Assembly (NCBI RefSeq): GCF_040802235.1
Contig: NC_133170.1
Location: 4,727,001 to 4,791,000, forward strand
Length of the DNA: 64,000 nucleotides
Origin: Manis javanica
Lineage: Eukaryota; Chordata; Mammalia; Pholidota; Manidae
Reading direction: 5' to 3'
The notes under the pieces are model-generated. The model did no database searches and was not told the DNA's origin. It saw nothing but the letters and a program-made list of their open reading frames with translations. The position numbers were made by a program, and so were the translations under genes. Positions 50,687 through 60,694 of the stretch are shown piece by piece (within the stretch, counting starts at the first letter, position 1; every line of letters starts with the position of its first letter).

Positions 50687-51175
50687 TCACTCTCGAGCTG
50701 AGATTTTGCAGTATGAGTTGTTCTTGAGGATTTCCTGCCCTCCAGTGGTATCCGACTTAATATTTTCACTGCACCTTTCAACATTACCAAGAGAAGACAC
50801 ATCACTTCCACATTCACATTTTGAAATTATACTGCACTGTACGGCAGCATCTAATTTTTCTTCTGTCACAGGTTTACTCTCTGTTTGTACCCATGCATCA
50901 CATTTTACAACCTGTAAACTGCAATGACTGGTTTTGTTTTGTGATATGTGTGAATTACACTGAGACTGTGGAGGCTGATTAGCAGTATCTTTCACTGAGC
51001 AGTGATGAAAATTCTCACTTTGTTTACGGATTTTGGCATTGTTTTTAATGATCCTATCACATGGAAGCTTTGCCATCCTTTCTAGACACAAATGATTAGT
51101 TGGTTCTTTGGTTTTGATAGATCTCCTATTTGAATCTTCAACTTCCTTCCGTTTTTGATCTTCATCTTCAGATGA
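50687..51175 (-). CDS. REDIC1: REDIC1 (C12orf40) terminal coding exon with stop
   Basis: This exon encodes 162 residues plus stop of REDIC1, the regulator of DNA class I crossover intermediates. In published mouse and human work it is a germ-cell protein that binds branched recombination intermediates and is needed for normal meiotic crossovers. On the minus strand the acceptor is TTTCTTTTAG, with the exon starting at 51175. The first residues are SSEDEDQKRKEVEDSNRR, directly in frame with the preceding exon. The region is polar, Ser/Asn/Lys-rich and lacks a recognisable folded domain, as expected for this fast-evolving protein. Cysteine-rich pieces (QCSIISKCECGSDVSSLGN) and the TTGGQEILKNN motif near the end support the identity. 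TGA lies at 50687-50689. No frameshift is seen. Confidence 0.9.
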   Translation of the reverse strand, partial: SSEDEDQKRKEVEDSNRRSIKTKEPTNHLCLERMAKLPCDRIIKNNAKIRKQSENFHHCSVKDTANQPPQSQCNSHISQNKTSHCSLQVVKCDAWVQTESKPVTEEKLDAAVQCSIISKCECGSDVSSLGNVERCSENIKSDTTGGQEILKNNSYCKISARE

Positions 51176-52060
51176 CTAAAAGAAATTTAGTTAATTTTGC
51201 TGTAAATTATGTTTAGATTTTTAAAAATCAATCACTTTAAAGCAGGCATTCTTAGAATTCACATTATAAAAAATTTCAAAATACAGAAGAGACTCTGGCA
51301 GGTTTGCAAATTAAAGCTGCTATACCACCAAAGGGTCTTCAAACAATAATCTACCACCTCCCAGAAAGTTACAGAGTTTTAATTTAGCAAGAACAATAAA
51401 TAAATAAATAATCCCTGTATTAAAAATGCAAAGAACTAAAAAAGAGAAGAGACTTTTGCCTCTTATTAGTCCCCGTAGTCATGGCTACTTCATCCCCCTA
51501 TCCTTTCACACCAGGGAATTACATGTAACACAGTCTTCAACCACTTAAAAAGAGTAGAGTAGAAGTAATCATTTTGAAAGAAACAGCTAACACATATAAC
51601 TTGTTCTATTAATCACTAATTGAATTATTAAGTCAAAAAATATCTATATTGTACCTTTTATGAAAGGTAGAATGTAAGGAAACCAGACTCATGAAAAATA
51701 GAATGTAAAGAAAGTATCAGCTAATAGGAAATCAAATAGACCAAAAAAAAAAAAAAGTCAAGTAGCAGTAAATCTCAACTGTTTCTGAAAAAGTAAGATT
51801 TTAATAAACTTTAATAGGTCTAGTTTTCAATTTGCTAGCTTGAATTTTTCAAGTTTCTAAATTATCTAGTAATTCTGAACTAAACAAAATATTCTTTTTA
51901 TGAAAATCTTGCATAAAAGAATTTATTCAAGCTAAATGAAAAGCAAGTCTAGCAGAAAAACACTAAAATTAGGTACAGACCTTAGCTGATTGGCACTAAG
52001 AAAAGCAAGTCCAAGAAACAGCCCTGAGAATAGCTGGGCAGAAATTAGAAAAAACAAGCT
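51176..52060 (-). other. REDIC1 intron, nothing recognised
   Basis: The last intron adjoining the terminal exon is AT-rich, with a short A-run at 51745-51758. No repeat or RNA gene is identified. Confidence 0.4.
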
Positions 52061-52069
52061 CACTACATG

Positions 52070-53160
52070 TATTTATTCAAGAAATAAATATTCATCAGTG
52101 TCTGCAATGTGAGTGAAGCAGGTATGGTTGCTACCCTCGCAGAGCACATACTTTCACGGTGGAAATGACAGTCACACATATGCATATATGATTACATATA
52201 TATATATACATACATACATACATGTGTATATTATATATAGAGGGAAAACATGAACAAGTATGAAGCACTTTGAGAACATAACTGAGGCACGAATTTAAAT
52301 TGAGGAGCCAAGAAGGGGCTTTCAGAAGCGACATATTTAAGCTGAGACCTAAAGGATGAATAAGACAAGGCAGAGGAAACAGGATATATAAATGCTCTGC
52401 AGCAGAAAAGAGACTGACAAGCTAAATGAAATTCAGTATGTACGGAGCGTAGCGAAAGAGGGCAAATACTAGAGGTTGAAGAGGTAGTCAGAGGACAGAC
52501 CACACAAGGCCTGTGGCCACTGTTAGGTATTTTAGATTCTAAAGTAAAACAGAAATCCATTGAATAGTTATATACAGGAATAATATGATTCAACTTAAGT
52601 TTTTAAAAGATCGTGATGATTGCTTAGCTGGTAAAGAAAGTGGGACGAGAGTGGAAGTAGAGAGGTCTCTCAGGAAACAACAATATTCAAGAACAAGATG
52701 ATCGTATCTTTGACTAGGGTAACTGACAATGCAAGTTGAGAGAGGTAGATAAATATGCAACTTATTTTGGAGGCAGAACTGAATGGATGACAAAGGGAGG
52801 CAGATGAACGACAAAGAAATGACAAACTGCTAAGTTGCTGGCATGAGGAACTGAGGCTAAAAAAGGTATCTACTAATATGGAACTATCAGAAAAACTGAT
52901 TCGGGGAGAAGAGTAGTGGATGTTCAGTTTGAGGTATGAGGATAAGGAGATTTTTTTATAAAATATCCAAAAGAATATATCCAGTATGAAACTGAACATC
53001 TAAATACATATTTAGGATAAAGTCACAAAGTTGAGAACTGTTATTAACCAGATAGTATATAAAGCCATTAAAGAACATAACATCATCTAGAATTTGGAGT
53101 GTAGGTTAAGAGAAGAGTCCTGGAGCAAATCCTAAATATTACCATTTATTCAGGGGAAGG
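52070..53160 (-). mobile_element. L2 copy, long and diverged
   Basis: The + strand reads as the reverse complement of L2: ATATTTAAGCTGAGACCTAA and AGGATGAATAAGACAAGGC after GAGGAGCCAAGAAGGGGC, then CACACAAGGCCTGTGGCCAC, then AATAATATGATTCAACTTAA and further purine-rich sequence. A (TACA/TA)n microsatellite at about 52191-52241 interrupts it. Confidence 0.65.
52191..52241 (+). repeat. (TA/TACA)n microsatellite
   Basis: Alternating TATATATATA and TACATACATACATACATG sequence inside the L2 copy. Confidence 0.85.
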
Positions 53161-53621
53161 AAGTGGGCGAAGACAAAGGAGAAGTCAGAGAGCTATGAAG
53201 GAAACCAAGATAGTGGGCCATCACAAAAGCAGAAAGAAAATCTTTCAAAAAAAGACAATAATCATTTCTACCAATATTATTAGGAGTTCTCATAAAATAA
53301 AGCGGTAAAGCATTCGATAAATTTGCAACATAGAGGTCACAGGGGTCCTTCCTTAGCATGAGTAGTTTGGATAGCAAGCTAGAAACAAAGCAGATGAAAC
53401 AAACATGGAGAATACCACCGAAACATGTGATTGATGAGAAATGCAACATTCCCACTCAGGACACAACATGTCATTTTGATTATTCAGATTACAGCTCTCA
53501 ATACATCTTATAGTTTTCTTCATATATGTCTTGAGACTTTGTGTATGTATTCTTGTTTGTTTGGGGTAATTTCAATTATTGTGAGTGGGCTCTTTTAAAA
53601 AGCCTTTTAAGAGAAATCCAT

Positions 53622-53625
<4 letters not shown>

Positions 53626-53676
<51 letters not shown>
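53626..53676 (+). repeat. (CA)25 microsatellite
   Basis: An uninterrupted run of 25 CA dinucleotides from 53627 to 53676, preceded by TACATA. It lies about 270 bp from the 53945-54027 REDIC1 exon, in the intron that follows that exon in transcript direction. Such a long perfect run is likely to vary in length between individuals. Confidence 0.97.
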
Positions 53677-53677
<1 letters not shown>

Positions 53678-53944
53678 CTTTAAGAGTGACTTCAACAAAT
53701 AACAGTTATCACCTTTATAAATATGAATGAATGATGCTTATTTACATTTTAATTTTATATTTCCATTTATATTTTTATTACATTTTAAATAATTTTTACA
53801 TGTTTTTGTTTGTATTTATTTCCACTTTTTATTGATTCACTTATTTTTTTCAAGAATGTGTAAAGGTAAATAATGAGAAATACAGGTATTTCTAAATTAG
53901 CAGAGAACATATCAATCAACAAGCAAAAAAAAACAGTAACTTAC

Positions 53945-54027
53945 CAATTCTGAACTAGAACTGAAACAACTATCTGTTGGCCTTGGAGAGTAACTGGTAG
54001 ACAGACTACTCTGTGAAGAATCAAGAT
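53945..54027 (-). CDS. REDIC1: REDIC1 internal coding exon (second from last)
   Basis: An 83-nt exon read on the minus strand, with acceptor CATTTTCAG just above 54027 and donor GTAAGT at 53944-53939. After two bases completing a split codon it encodes LDSSQSSLSTSYSPRPTDSC and FSSSSEL. This Ser-rich stretch is highly characteristic of C12orf40/REDIC1 proteins. Its phase fits both neighbours: the upstream exon supplies one base (T) to make a tyrosine codon, and the exon ends on a codon boundary that continues into SSEDED. It is too short for a simple ORF scan. Confidence 0.9.
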
Positions 54028-54880
54028 CTGAAAATGAATGTTTGTTTCAGGAAGAATGTTATTGATTAATGCTTCACAAAAGATGTAAATAAGCAGAAGC
54101 TATCTGCTGGTTAAAAGTTCAGCTAACATCCTGTAAGAGCATTCTGAAGTACCCCAAAACTAGTTGAAATTTTGGCTACTTGACAGCTTGCATTATAGGT
54201 TTACTTATTCTACATTTAAAACATTTGTATCTACAAGTAAAATAAGGGTACTTAACATAAGGGAAGAAAGGAGAATAAAGAAACTGGATTCATTTTTTTC
54301 CAATATATAAACCATTTTTTATGAACAAAATGTCAACATGCAGGAAGGGAGAATGAGTCAAGTTTATAAAGTCTCAATGCACCAGATACTTGCTAATCTA
54401 GTAAATGAAGCTTCACTGTACAATCAAAACTGTATGAAAAAAATTAATAAATTCAAAGCATCTAGTATGATATACTTTCATTATCTCCTTAATGTGCTCT
54501 CTTATGATTACAAGTAAAGTTTAAAAATGGGCCTGAGAAGTAGGTCCTGACTCTCTATGATGCATAAATATTACAGATCCACAGCAGATTCAACCATTGC
54601 ATTCCTGGCTTGTGAAAATGGGTTCACTACCAAGAAAAGCAAAAGGTCATAGAATGTGGAGTAACAACACAAATCAAATCACATGCCCTTCTGTATGCAG
54701 TGAACCATGAGTACTACCTATTCATGCCTCAAGTCATGGCCAATGCCCTCTGTAACAGGTCTGTTAGTCAGCTGAGCGACTAGAATTAAGCAGAAGAGTG
54801 AACATGATTATAATACATCATGATTTGGAATTTATTATAAGAATGCTAGGATGGTCCATATCACAAAATCCATTAGTAAA
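54028..54880 (-). other. REDIC1 intron, nothing recognised
   Basis: Single-copy AT-rich sequence. No exon in the correct phase and no assignable repeat is seen. Confidence 0.4.
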
Positions 54881-54884
54881 ATTC

Positions 54885-55580
54885 ACCTTTTTAAAATATT
54901 TATACTACAATGAGATCTCACTGCATACATATTAGATGGCCACTTATTTTAAACAAACAAACAAACAAAATAAGCATTGGTAAGGAGGTGGAGAAATTGG
55001 AACCCTTGTGCACTGTAAGTGGAAATGGAACAATGGAATAGCTGATATGGAAAACAGTATAAAGGTCCCTCAAAAAATAAACAGAACTACCATATAATCC
55101 AGCAATCCCATATCTGGGTATATATATCCTAATGAACTGAAAACAATTATCTTGAAAAGATATTTGCACACCCATGTTCACTGCAGTATTATTCACAGTG
55201 GCCAAAAGGTAGAAGCAATCTACTTGTCTATCAACAAATGAATTGATACAGAAAATGTGGTAGATACATACAATGGAATATTATTCAGCATTCGAAGAGA
55301 AGAAATCCTGTCATATGCTACAAGATGGATAAACCTTTGAGGATATTATGCTAGGTGAAATAAGCCAGTTACAAAAAGACAAATATTACATGATTCCACT
55401 TACATGAGATACTTAAAATATTGAAATTAATAGAAACAGAAAGTAAAATGGTGGCTGCCAGAGGCGACAGGGGAGGGGAGGTATGCTGCACACTTGGGGG
55501 AATTGTTGGGAAGGTGAGTTTTATTTATGCGTGTGGGGGTGGGGGGTTGAACACAATAAAAAAAGTTCTATGGAGAAAAA
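54885..55580 (+). mobile_element. L1 3' end (old)
   Basis: ATGAGATCTCACTGCATACA, ATAATCCAGCAATCCCATAT, ATACAATGGAATATTATTCA, GGTGAAATAAGCCAGTTACA and the GGTGGCTGCCAGAGG 3' UTR are sense L1 sequence. It is oriented opposite to REDIC1. Confidence 0.88.
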
Positions 55581-56355
55581 TTAATAATCATTTCTATAGA
55601 TGCCAAGAATCACACTTCCTCAAAGTCACCTCCTAACAAACTCTCAGGAAAATAATCAACATGCATGTGCCTAAGTTCAAAATCCAGAATCTTATTTAAT
55701 GTGGAAACATGGGATGTATGTTCACACTAAAGTTCCAACAAGAAACAACAAGAAGCGCCTACAGATGAATCCAACAAGACACGTGTAGAATTCACTTCAG
55801 GAAAACTTCTTAGGTTTTCAAAAACTGTTAATGATACAAATTTAGGCCAAATTAACAGAAAGGCATCCTTTTTCTTAGACAGGATTATTCAACAGCATTA
55901 AGATGACAATTCATACTAAGTTAATTTACACATTTAACATTTTCCTAATAAAAATTAAAACATTTATTTGAAGTTTGACAAGTTCATTTTAAAGTTTATA
56001 TGAAAAAAAGTAAAAGGCAGCCAGAAGCACTCTTCTTGAAAAACGCAAAGGGGGGTTTATTTCCTGTAGAAATTAAACATACTAAAGTAAACACAATAAA
56101 AATAGTATGTTATAGCACATTAAAATTAGGAAAGACCAATGAAACAGTAAAAAAAAAAAAAAAGGTCCCAATACAGACCCTGATGCATAAGGAAAATTAG
56201 TATAAAATGGTGGTATCACAAATATCTAGGGAAAAGACACATTTTTAAAACTTGAATCAATACATATCTCACGCCTTAAATCAGGATAAATTCCACATAG
56301 ATAAAGATCTAAATATAAAAATATAAACTCATACTCTTACTAGAAGAAAACATAA

Positions 56356-56362
56356 GTGAATT

Positions 56363-56395
<33 letters not shown>

Positions 56396-56594
56396 TGCAC
56401 CGTTCCTGGAAGTACTGCAATACCAGGTCGATGCGTGGAGTGGACGGAGCAAGCCCCCATTCCATCTCCTGATTCCAAAAATCCATTTAATATATTGTCC
56501 TCGGATAGAGGACGTATCAGATATTAAACTGATAAGAACAGATACTACACTTGATCTCAGCCAAAAGGCCGAGAAGCGATGGGTGAATTCATTT
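56356..56594 (-). repeat. Target-site duplication of the U2 retrocopy
   Basis: The sequence GTGAATTCAT(TT) occurs at 56356-56365/67 and again at 56583-56594, bracketing the poly-T run and the U2 copy. On the minus strand the duplicated site begins AAATGAATTC, an A-rich start as expected for cleavage by the L1 endonuclease. Removing the insert restores the continuity of the surrounding old L1 ORF2 sequence. Confidence 0.85.
56395..56580 (-). pseudogene. Full-length U2 snRNA retrocopy with A-tail
   Basis: Read on the minus strand from 56580, this 186-nt stretch is a complete U2 spliceosomal RNA copy. It has the 5' start ATCGCTTCTCGGCCTTTTGG, the branch-site recognition sequence GTAGTA, the Sm-site region (ATTTTTGG) and the 3' stem ending in GGAACGGTGCAC. 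About seven differences from the canonical mammalian U2 are apparent from memory: A23 to G, several in the segment before GCTTGCTCC, and one in the 3' stem. A pure run of 30 A (T at 56365-56394 on the + strand) follows the 3' end directly. The copy is flanked by a direct repeat, GTGAATTCATTT, at 56583-56594 and about 56356-56367. Tail and duplication show L1-mediated retroposition. The flanks are old L1 sequence, so no snRNA promoter is expected and it is probably a pseudogene. It lies in sense orientation in a REDIC1 intron. Confidence 0.93.
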
Positions 56595-57499
56595 ATAACC
56601 TGTAAGTGTAGAGTCTTTTTAATTAAATCTAAAAGTATAAAAAGATCAATATAATTAACCACATGAAAATATATTAAGACTTTTGCAAAGCAGGAGACAC
56701 CGCAAGCAAAAAAAAAACAAAACAAAAAAAAAATCAAAAACCAATAATAAACTAGGAGAAAATACCTGTGACATATCACAAGGACATAAATCTCTTTACA
56801 AAGAGCTTTTTAAATATCCAGGAAAAATGCCAAAAATTCAATTGGTCAAAGACATGAAGAGAGTTCACAGAAAAGGAAAGGGAATAGCCATCCGACCTTT
56901 TCGAAAAGCTTGACTTCACTCACAGTAAAAGAAGTGCAGACCCAAATTTGTATCTATACATCTCTCTTTAAACGATTCACAGAAATTTGTTAAGTTTGTC
57001 CACCAGCCTATTGGTGAGGCTGTGGATTAAAAGGCACATTTCTGGTGGGATTGCCAAATGGGATGCAACAGGGATTGGCAGCATCTAGAAAAACCAAATT
57101 TTGCCAGTATCTACCAGAAAAGCCAATGCATCGCCCTTTCACTCAGCAGTCCCACTCCTAGAAACCATCTTGACAATGCACCTCCACAATTAAGCAACAT
57201 ATGCACAAAATTGTTAATTGCAGTTATTCACAGTTGTTATTTTAAGAGTAAGATATGGGAAACAACTCAAATATCCACCAACAGGGTACTGACTGATTGA
57301 AATATAGTCTATACACATAAGGAATCACTAAATAGTCATAAGTAAAGGATGAAGAAATGTCTAGTACTAACATGGAGACATCTGTAGGATATTTTATTAA
57401 ATAAGTGAATCCATTCAATTCATTTATAAAATATCCTATATTAAAGCAAATACCCTATATTACATTTAGAGTGAGAAAGGCAGGGAACTAAGGCTCATT

Positions 57500-57955
57500 T
57501 AAAGGTGTGTTAATGTATTTTTAGGCTTTTTTGGGGGGGGAAAAACCCATTGAAATGATAAACCATAAACCAACAAAAAAAAAAATGAGGCAGAAGAAAA
57601 TAGAGCAAACAGGACAGGGCTAGAAACCAAATTAATGTTTCACATATTCAAAAAGTTGAATCAAAAAAGAAAAAAAGTCTATGAAAATTTGTGGGTATCC
57701 AAGCAGACTAGAAATCCTGAGGAATCATTCTACCAGAATAGCTAAGAAGTTCCAGCCACTTTTGTCCATAAAAAAACAACACAGAATAAAAAGAAGCCTC
57801 AAAAATGAAGTACTTGGTACCCACAGGCTTACTAAGCAATTGATATCTATGACATAAACGATATATAGGATATATGCATATAGCTCTAGATATGAGGCAC
57901 ATCTCATAAGGAAAGCCAGAGCTAAACTTCCTAAAAGAAACCTGAGGAATAGACA
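57500..57955 (-). other. REDIC1 intron, nothing recognised
   Basis: AT-rich sequence with a G-run at 57531-57539 and short A-runs. The open frames on the minus strand (57708-57985) are unsupported. Confidence 0.35.
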
Positions 57956-57959
57956 TGAA

Positions 57960-58760
57960 AGCCAATTTACAGATAAAACATGCATGGCTAATGAATTAAT
58001 TACTAATCAGGGAAATATATATTAAAATTACAATGAGATATCAGATTGCCAACAATGATAAAAAGCTGACCTAGTGTTAGTGAGAATATGTAACAACTAC
58101 AACAACCTCTTGCTAGTGGGAGTTTGAGCTGGAGCTGGCACAACTACTTGGCAAAACAATTGTGCACCGCTTTGGAGAGGTGAAGATGTGCTTATCATAT
58201 GAACTAGCCACTTCTATTCCTAGAGCTATGTCCTAGAGGAAATGTTTATACATATGCCCGGAGAAATGTCAAGAATTTCCAAAGTAGCTTTGCTCATCAT
58301 AGCAAAATATTCAGAACAACCTAAATAAACATTGCCAGAAGGTGCATAAACAAACTGTGGTACATTCACACAGTAGAAGACTGTACAGCAGTAAAGAAAT
58401 AATAAAATTTACTAGAGTCACAAGTATCATAGTGAATGAATCTCAAAGTATATTTCTGGGTGGAAAAAAAAGGCAAGTTGCTGAAATATACATGGTTTGC
58501 CTCAATTTGTAGAAAGTTCAAAATTAAGCAATGGGAAAAAAATCTGTGTGGTATCACAAAAAACAAATTTAATATAATAGTTACCTCTAGGGGGCAGGAT
58601 AGGAAATGCAATCGAGATTTTCAAAAGTATTGGTTACATATTATTTCTTACACTACAAAGTGAGTACTAGGGTATCTGCTTTATTGTTACTTGCTAAACT
58701 ATACGTACACATTATATATACTCATTATTTTACAAAGCATTTTTTAAAAGATCAAGGTAA
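57960..58760 (+). mobile_element. Old L1 3' end (L1ME-like)
   Basis: ATTAAAATTACAATGAGATA, TACTTGGCAAAACAATTGTG, TGCATAAACAAACTGTGGTA, AGTATATTTCTGGGTGGAAA and TAGTTACCTCTAGGGGGCAG are the ORF2 end and 3' UTR of an old L1, ending about 150 bp from the REDIC1 exon at 58909. Confidence 0.75.
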
Positions 58761-58908
58761 TTGTAAAGGGTCATTTGCATTACTAGTACATTCTAAGATA
58801 ACTGTGAAACATATTTGCTAGCAAAAATTAAACACTTAAAATATAACTGATTTCCACTTAAGTGTCAATGTTTTAAAAAGAATAAAATCCACTTATAGTT
58901 TTACTGAC

Positions 58909-58972
58909 ATATTTTCTTAGAAGATGCTGGCCTGCCTTTTAAAGAACAAGCTCCTCCTCCTTCAATCAGAAT
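58909..58972 (-). CDS. REDIC1: REDIC1 internal coding exon (third from last)
   Basis: A 64-nt exon on the minus strand. The acceptor is TTTTTTTCTAG above 58972 and the donor GTCAGT at 58908-58903 is slightly weak. It encodes ILIEGGGACSLKGRPASSKK, then I, plus the first base of the next codon. This corresponds to the segment just before the SSxSTSYSPRPTDSC exon in REDIC1. It was found by looking upstream of 54027 for an exon in matching phase. The match to the family is from memory of the human protein, so it is a little less certain than the other two exons. Earlier exons, including the large central one, must lie beyond the right edge. Confidence 0.8.
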
Positions 58973-59660
58973 CTAGAAAAAAAACAAAATTTTAACAACT
59001 TCCAAGTACATACAAAAATAACCACTCTTGTCACCCCTTTTAACCCCACCAATTCATTTTATAGTACTCTTATTTCAGGTTAATTCAACTCAGATGACTT
59101 TAGAACCACAAAGAAATATTTATGACAAACAATAACATGAAATTTAAATTGGTTTAGAAATAGCAAGCAAAATAGACATTTGCTAAGAAATGAATTACTT
59201 CAGGTAATCACAGTCAATACAACGGAAAAAATGCAAACATATTAAAGAAATCTGAAGTTTCATTTTTATTCTCTAATTTCTTAAATTGGATATCAGTTCA
59301 CTTAATTAAAAAAATTAAATTAATTAAACTACATAACAATAATTAATTAAATGACCAAAGCTCTCAGAGGCAGAAATTTTCTGTAGAACACACCATTGGT
59401 TGTGGCTTTCATCAATTTCTATGTAATTCATAATTTATTTTCATTTTCTTTCTTTTTCTCTTTTAAACCCAGAATATTTCTTAATTTCCAACAAAGTAAG
59501 AGAGATTAAGCATCTTTTTTGGTGCTGTGGATTTCTAACATAATGAATTGTTAAAGAATGTGGCTATGAAACTCCTTAGATAAATCTCCTAGACCTCTTT
59601 AAGAGTCCATTGGAATTATATTTGTGAATGTACCATGAACTTACAGAAAATAGGTATTTT
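58973..59660 (-). other. REDIC1 intron, nothing recognised
   Basis: Very AT-rich sequence, including AATTAATTAAA-type low-complexity stretches near 59300-59350. No exon or assignable repeat is seen. Confidence 0.4.
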
Positions 59661-59664
59661 CTGT

Positions 59665-59985
59665 TGGTGAGATAGGGTTTACATAAGGCAGAGAGACCTT
59701 CCTTGTAGGCTTATAGCTAGACTGTATTTCCTAGCCTCCCTTGGAGCTGGGTTGGACGTGTGATTTAAGTTCTGGTCAAGAAGTGGTGTACCCCACTGAC
59801 AGTCCTGGCTCATGAAGTTTCTCTCCACAACCCCCCACTTCCCTTCTCCTTCTGCTGTCTGACACCAACATACAGTACAAACATGGAAACCGCCAGCTGA
59901 AGACGGCAGTCCCACCAGCTTGGGGCCCTGAATGACCTCAGGCAGCAGAGCCTCTTCTCTAAACCCACTACTCAATCATTTTAAA
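59665..59985 (+). repeat. Unassigned old repeat (LTR-like)
   Basis: CTGTATTTCCTAGCCTCCCT, TGATTTAAGTTCTGGTCAAG and CCAGCTTGGGGCCCTGAATG, then GACCTCAGGCAGCAGAGCC, follow a dispersed mammalian repeat pattern I recognise but cannot name. The antisense frame at 59679-59975 lies wholly inside it and is not taken as a gene. Confidence 0.4.
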
Positions 59986-59999
59986 AGTGTTGTGTGTTC

Positions 60000-60690
60000 A
60001 ACTGTTCAAACATTCAAGCCCAAATGTGCATCAGGAACACACAAGATGAGAAAACTATATAGACCCCAAGATAGGCACACACTCCAATACCCAATTCGGA
60101 TCTGTTGATCGAGACTAACAAATAAAGAAGACTGTCCCAAACAGAAGAAACCAAATTATTCGAAGAACTTCCCCCGTCATTCAGGACAGCAAGACTTCAC
60201 AACGCCTGTCCAGCAGGAGTTCAAAGTCCGTGTGCGTCACTAGCTCTGGAGCTCCTCCTCCTCTTCTCTTCTGAATGGGCTTTTTATTGTATTTATACCA
60301 TCCTTGCACCGATATTCTGTATTTTCTTTATGCAAATCTTTTTTGCTATCTTTTTATTTCTAACCTTTATTATTATATTACACTCATTTTTTGAAAAATA
60401 TTTTTCTCTTTCAATTTGATATTCTTGGAATCTTGATTTAAGAAATCAGCCCCTTCATTTTTAATATATTAATTGCTAAGCAGGTTTAATTCCCTACATT
60501 TCATGTTTCCCATTTAGGTAGACGCGCTATTTCATTTGTTCCCAAATTGATCAGGTTTTCTAGCCGACATCCCCACTCTTCCAAATTCTGGAGTTCTTCC
60601 ATGTGTCACCGTTTCTCTACTGATTACCTTACCTTTTTAACAATCATATTTAAACCTTATTCCTATAATACTTCAAAATTGAATAAGTTC
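60000..60690 (-). other. REDIC1 intron, probably old repeat debris
   Basis: AT-rich sequence with L1-like words such as TCCTTGCACCGATATTCTGT. I cannot define an element and see no exon. Confidence 0.3.
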
Positions 60691-60694
60691 AGTT

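Larger units (their letters stand above)
55930..57490 (+). mobile_element. Old L1 ORF2 copy interrupted by the U2 retrocopy
   Basis: The ORF2 C-terminal sequence in sense orientation runs from 55930 to about 56364 (GGATAAATTCCACATAGATA, ACTAGAAGAAAACATAAGTG). It then breaks at the U2 insertion and resumes at 56583 (TGAATTCATTTATAACCTGT, AAATATATTAAGACTTTTGC, CCAGGAAAAATGCCAAAAAT). It continues to CCAACAGGGTACTGACTGAT and beyond. The join across the insert is seamless once one copy of the target duplication is removed. Confidence 0.82.

Noticed and set aside
50706..50927. + strand frame at the REDIC1 terminal exon
   Set aside because: It is the antisense shadow of the real REDIC1 coding sequence.
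53626..53676. Repeat array that might suggest CRISPR or a structured element
   Set aside because: It is a simple (CA)n run with no spacers.
56309..56779. 156-codon minus-strand frame
   Set aside because: It reads through the U2 retrocopy, its A-tail (giving a poly-Lys run) and flanking L1, so it is not a gene.
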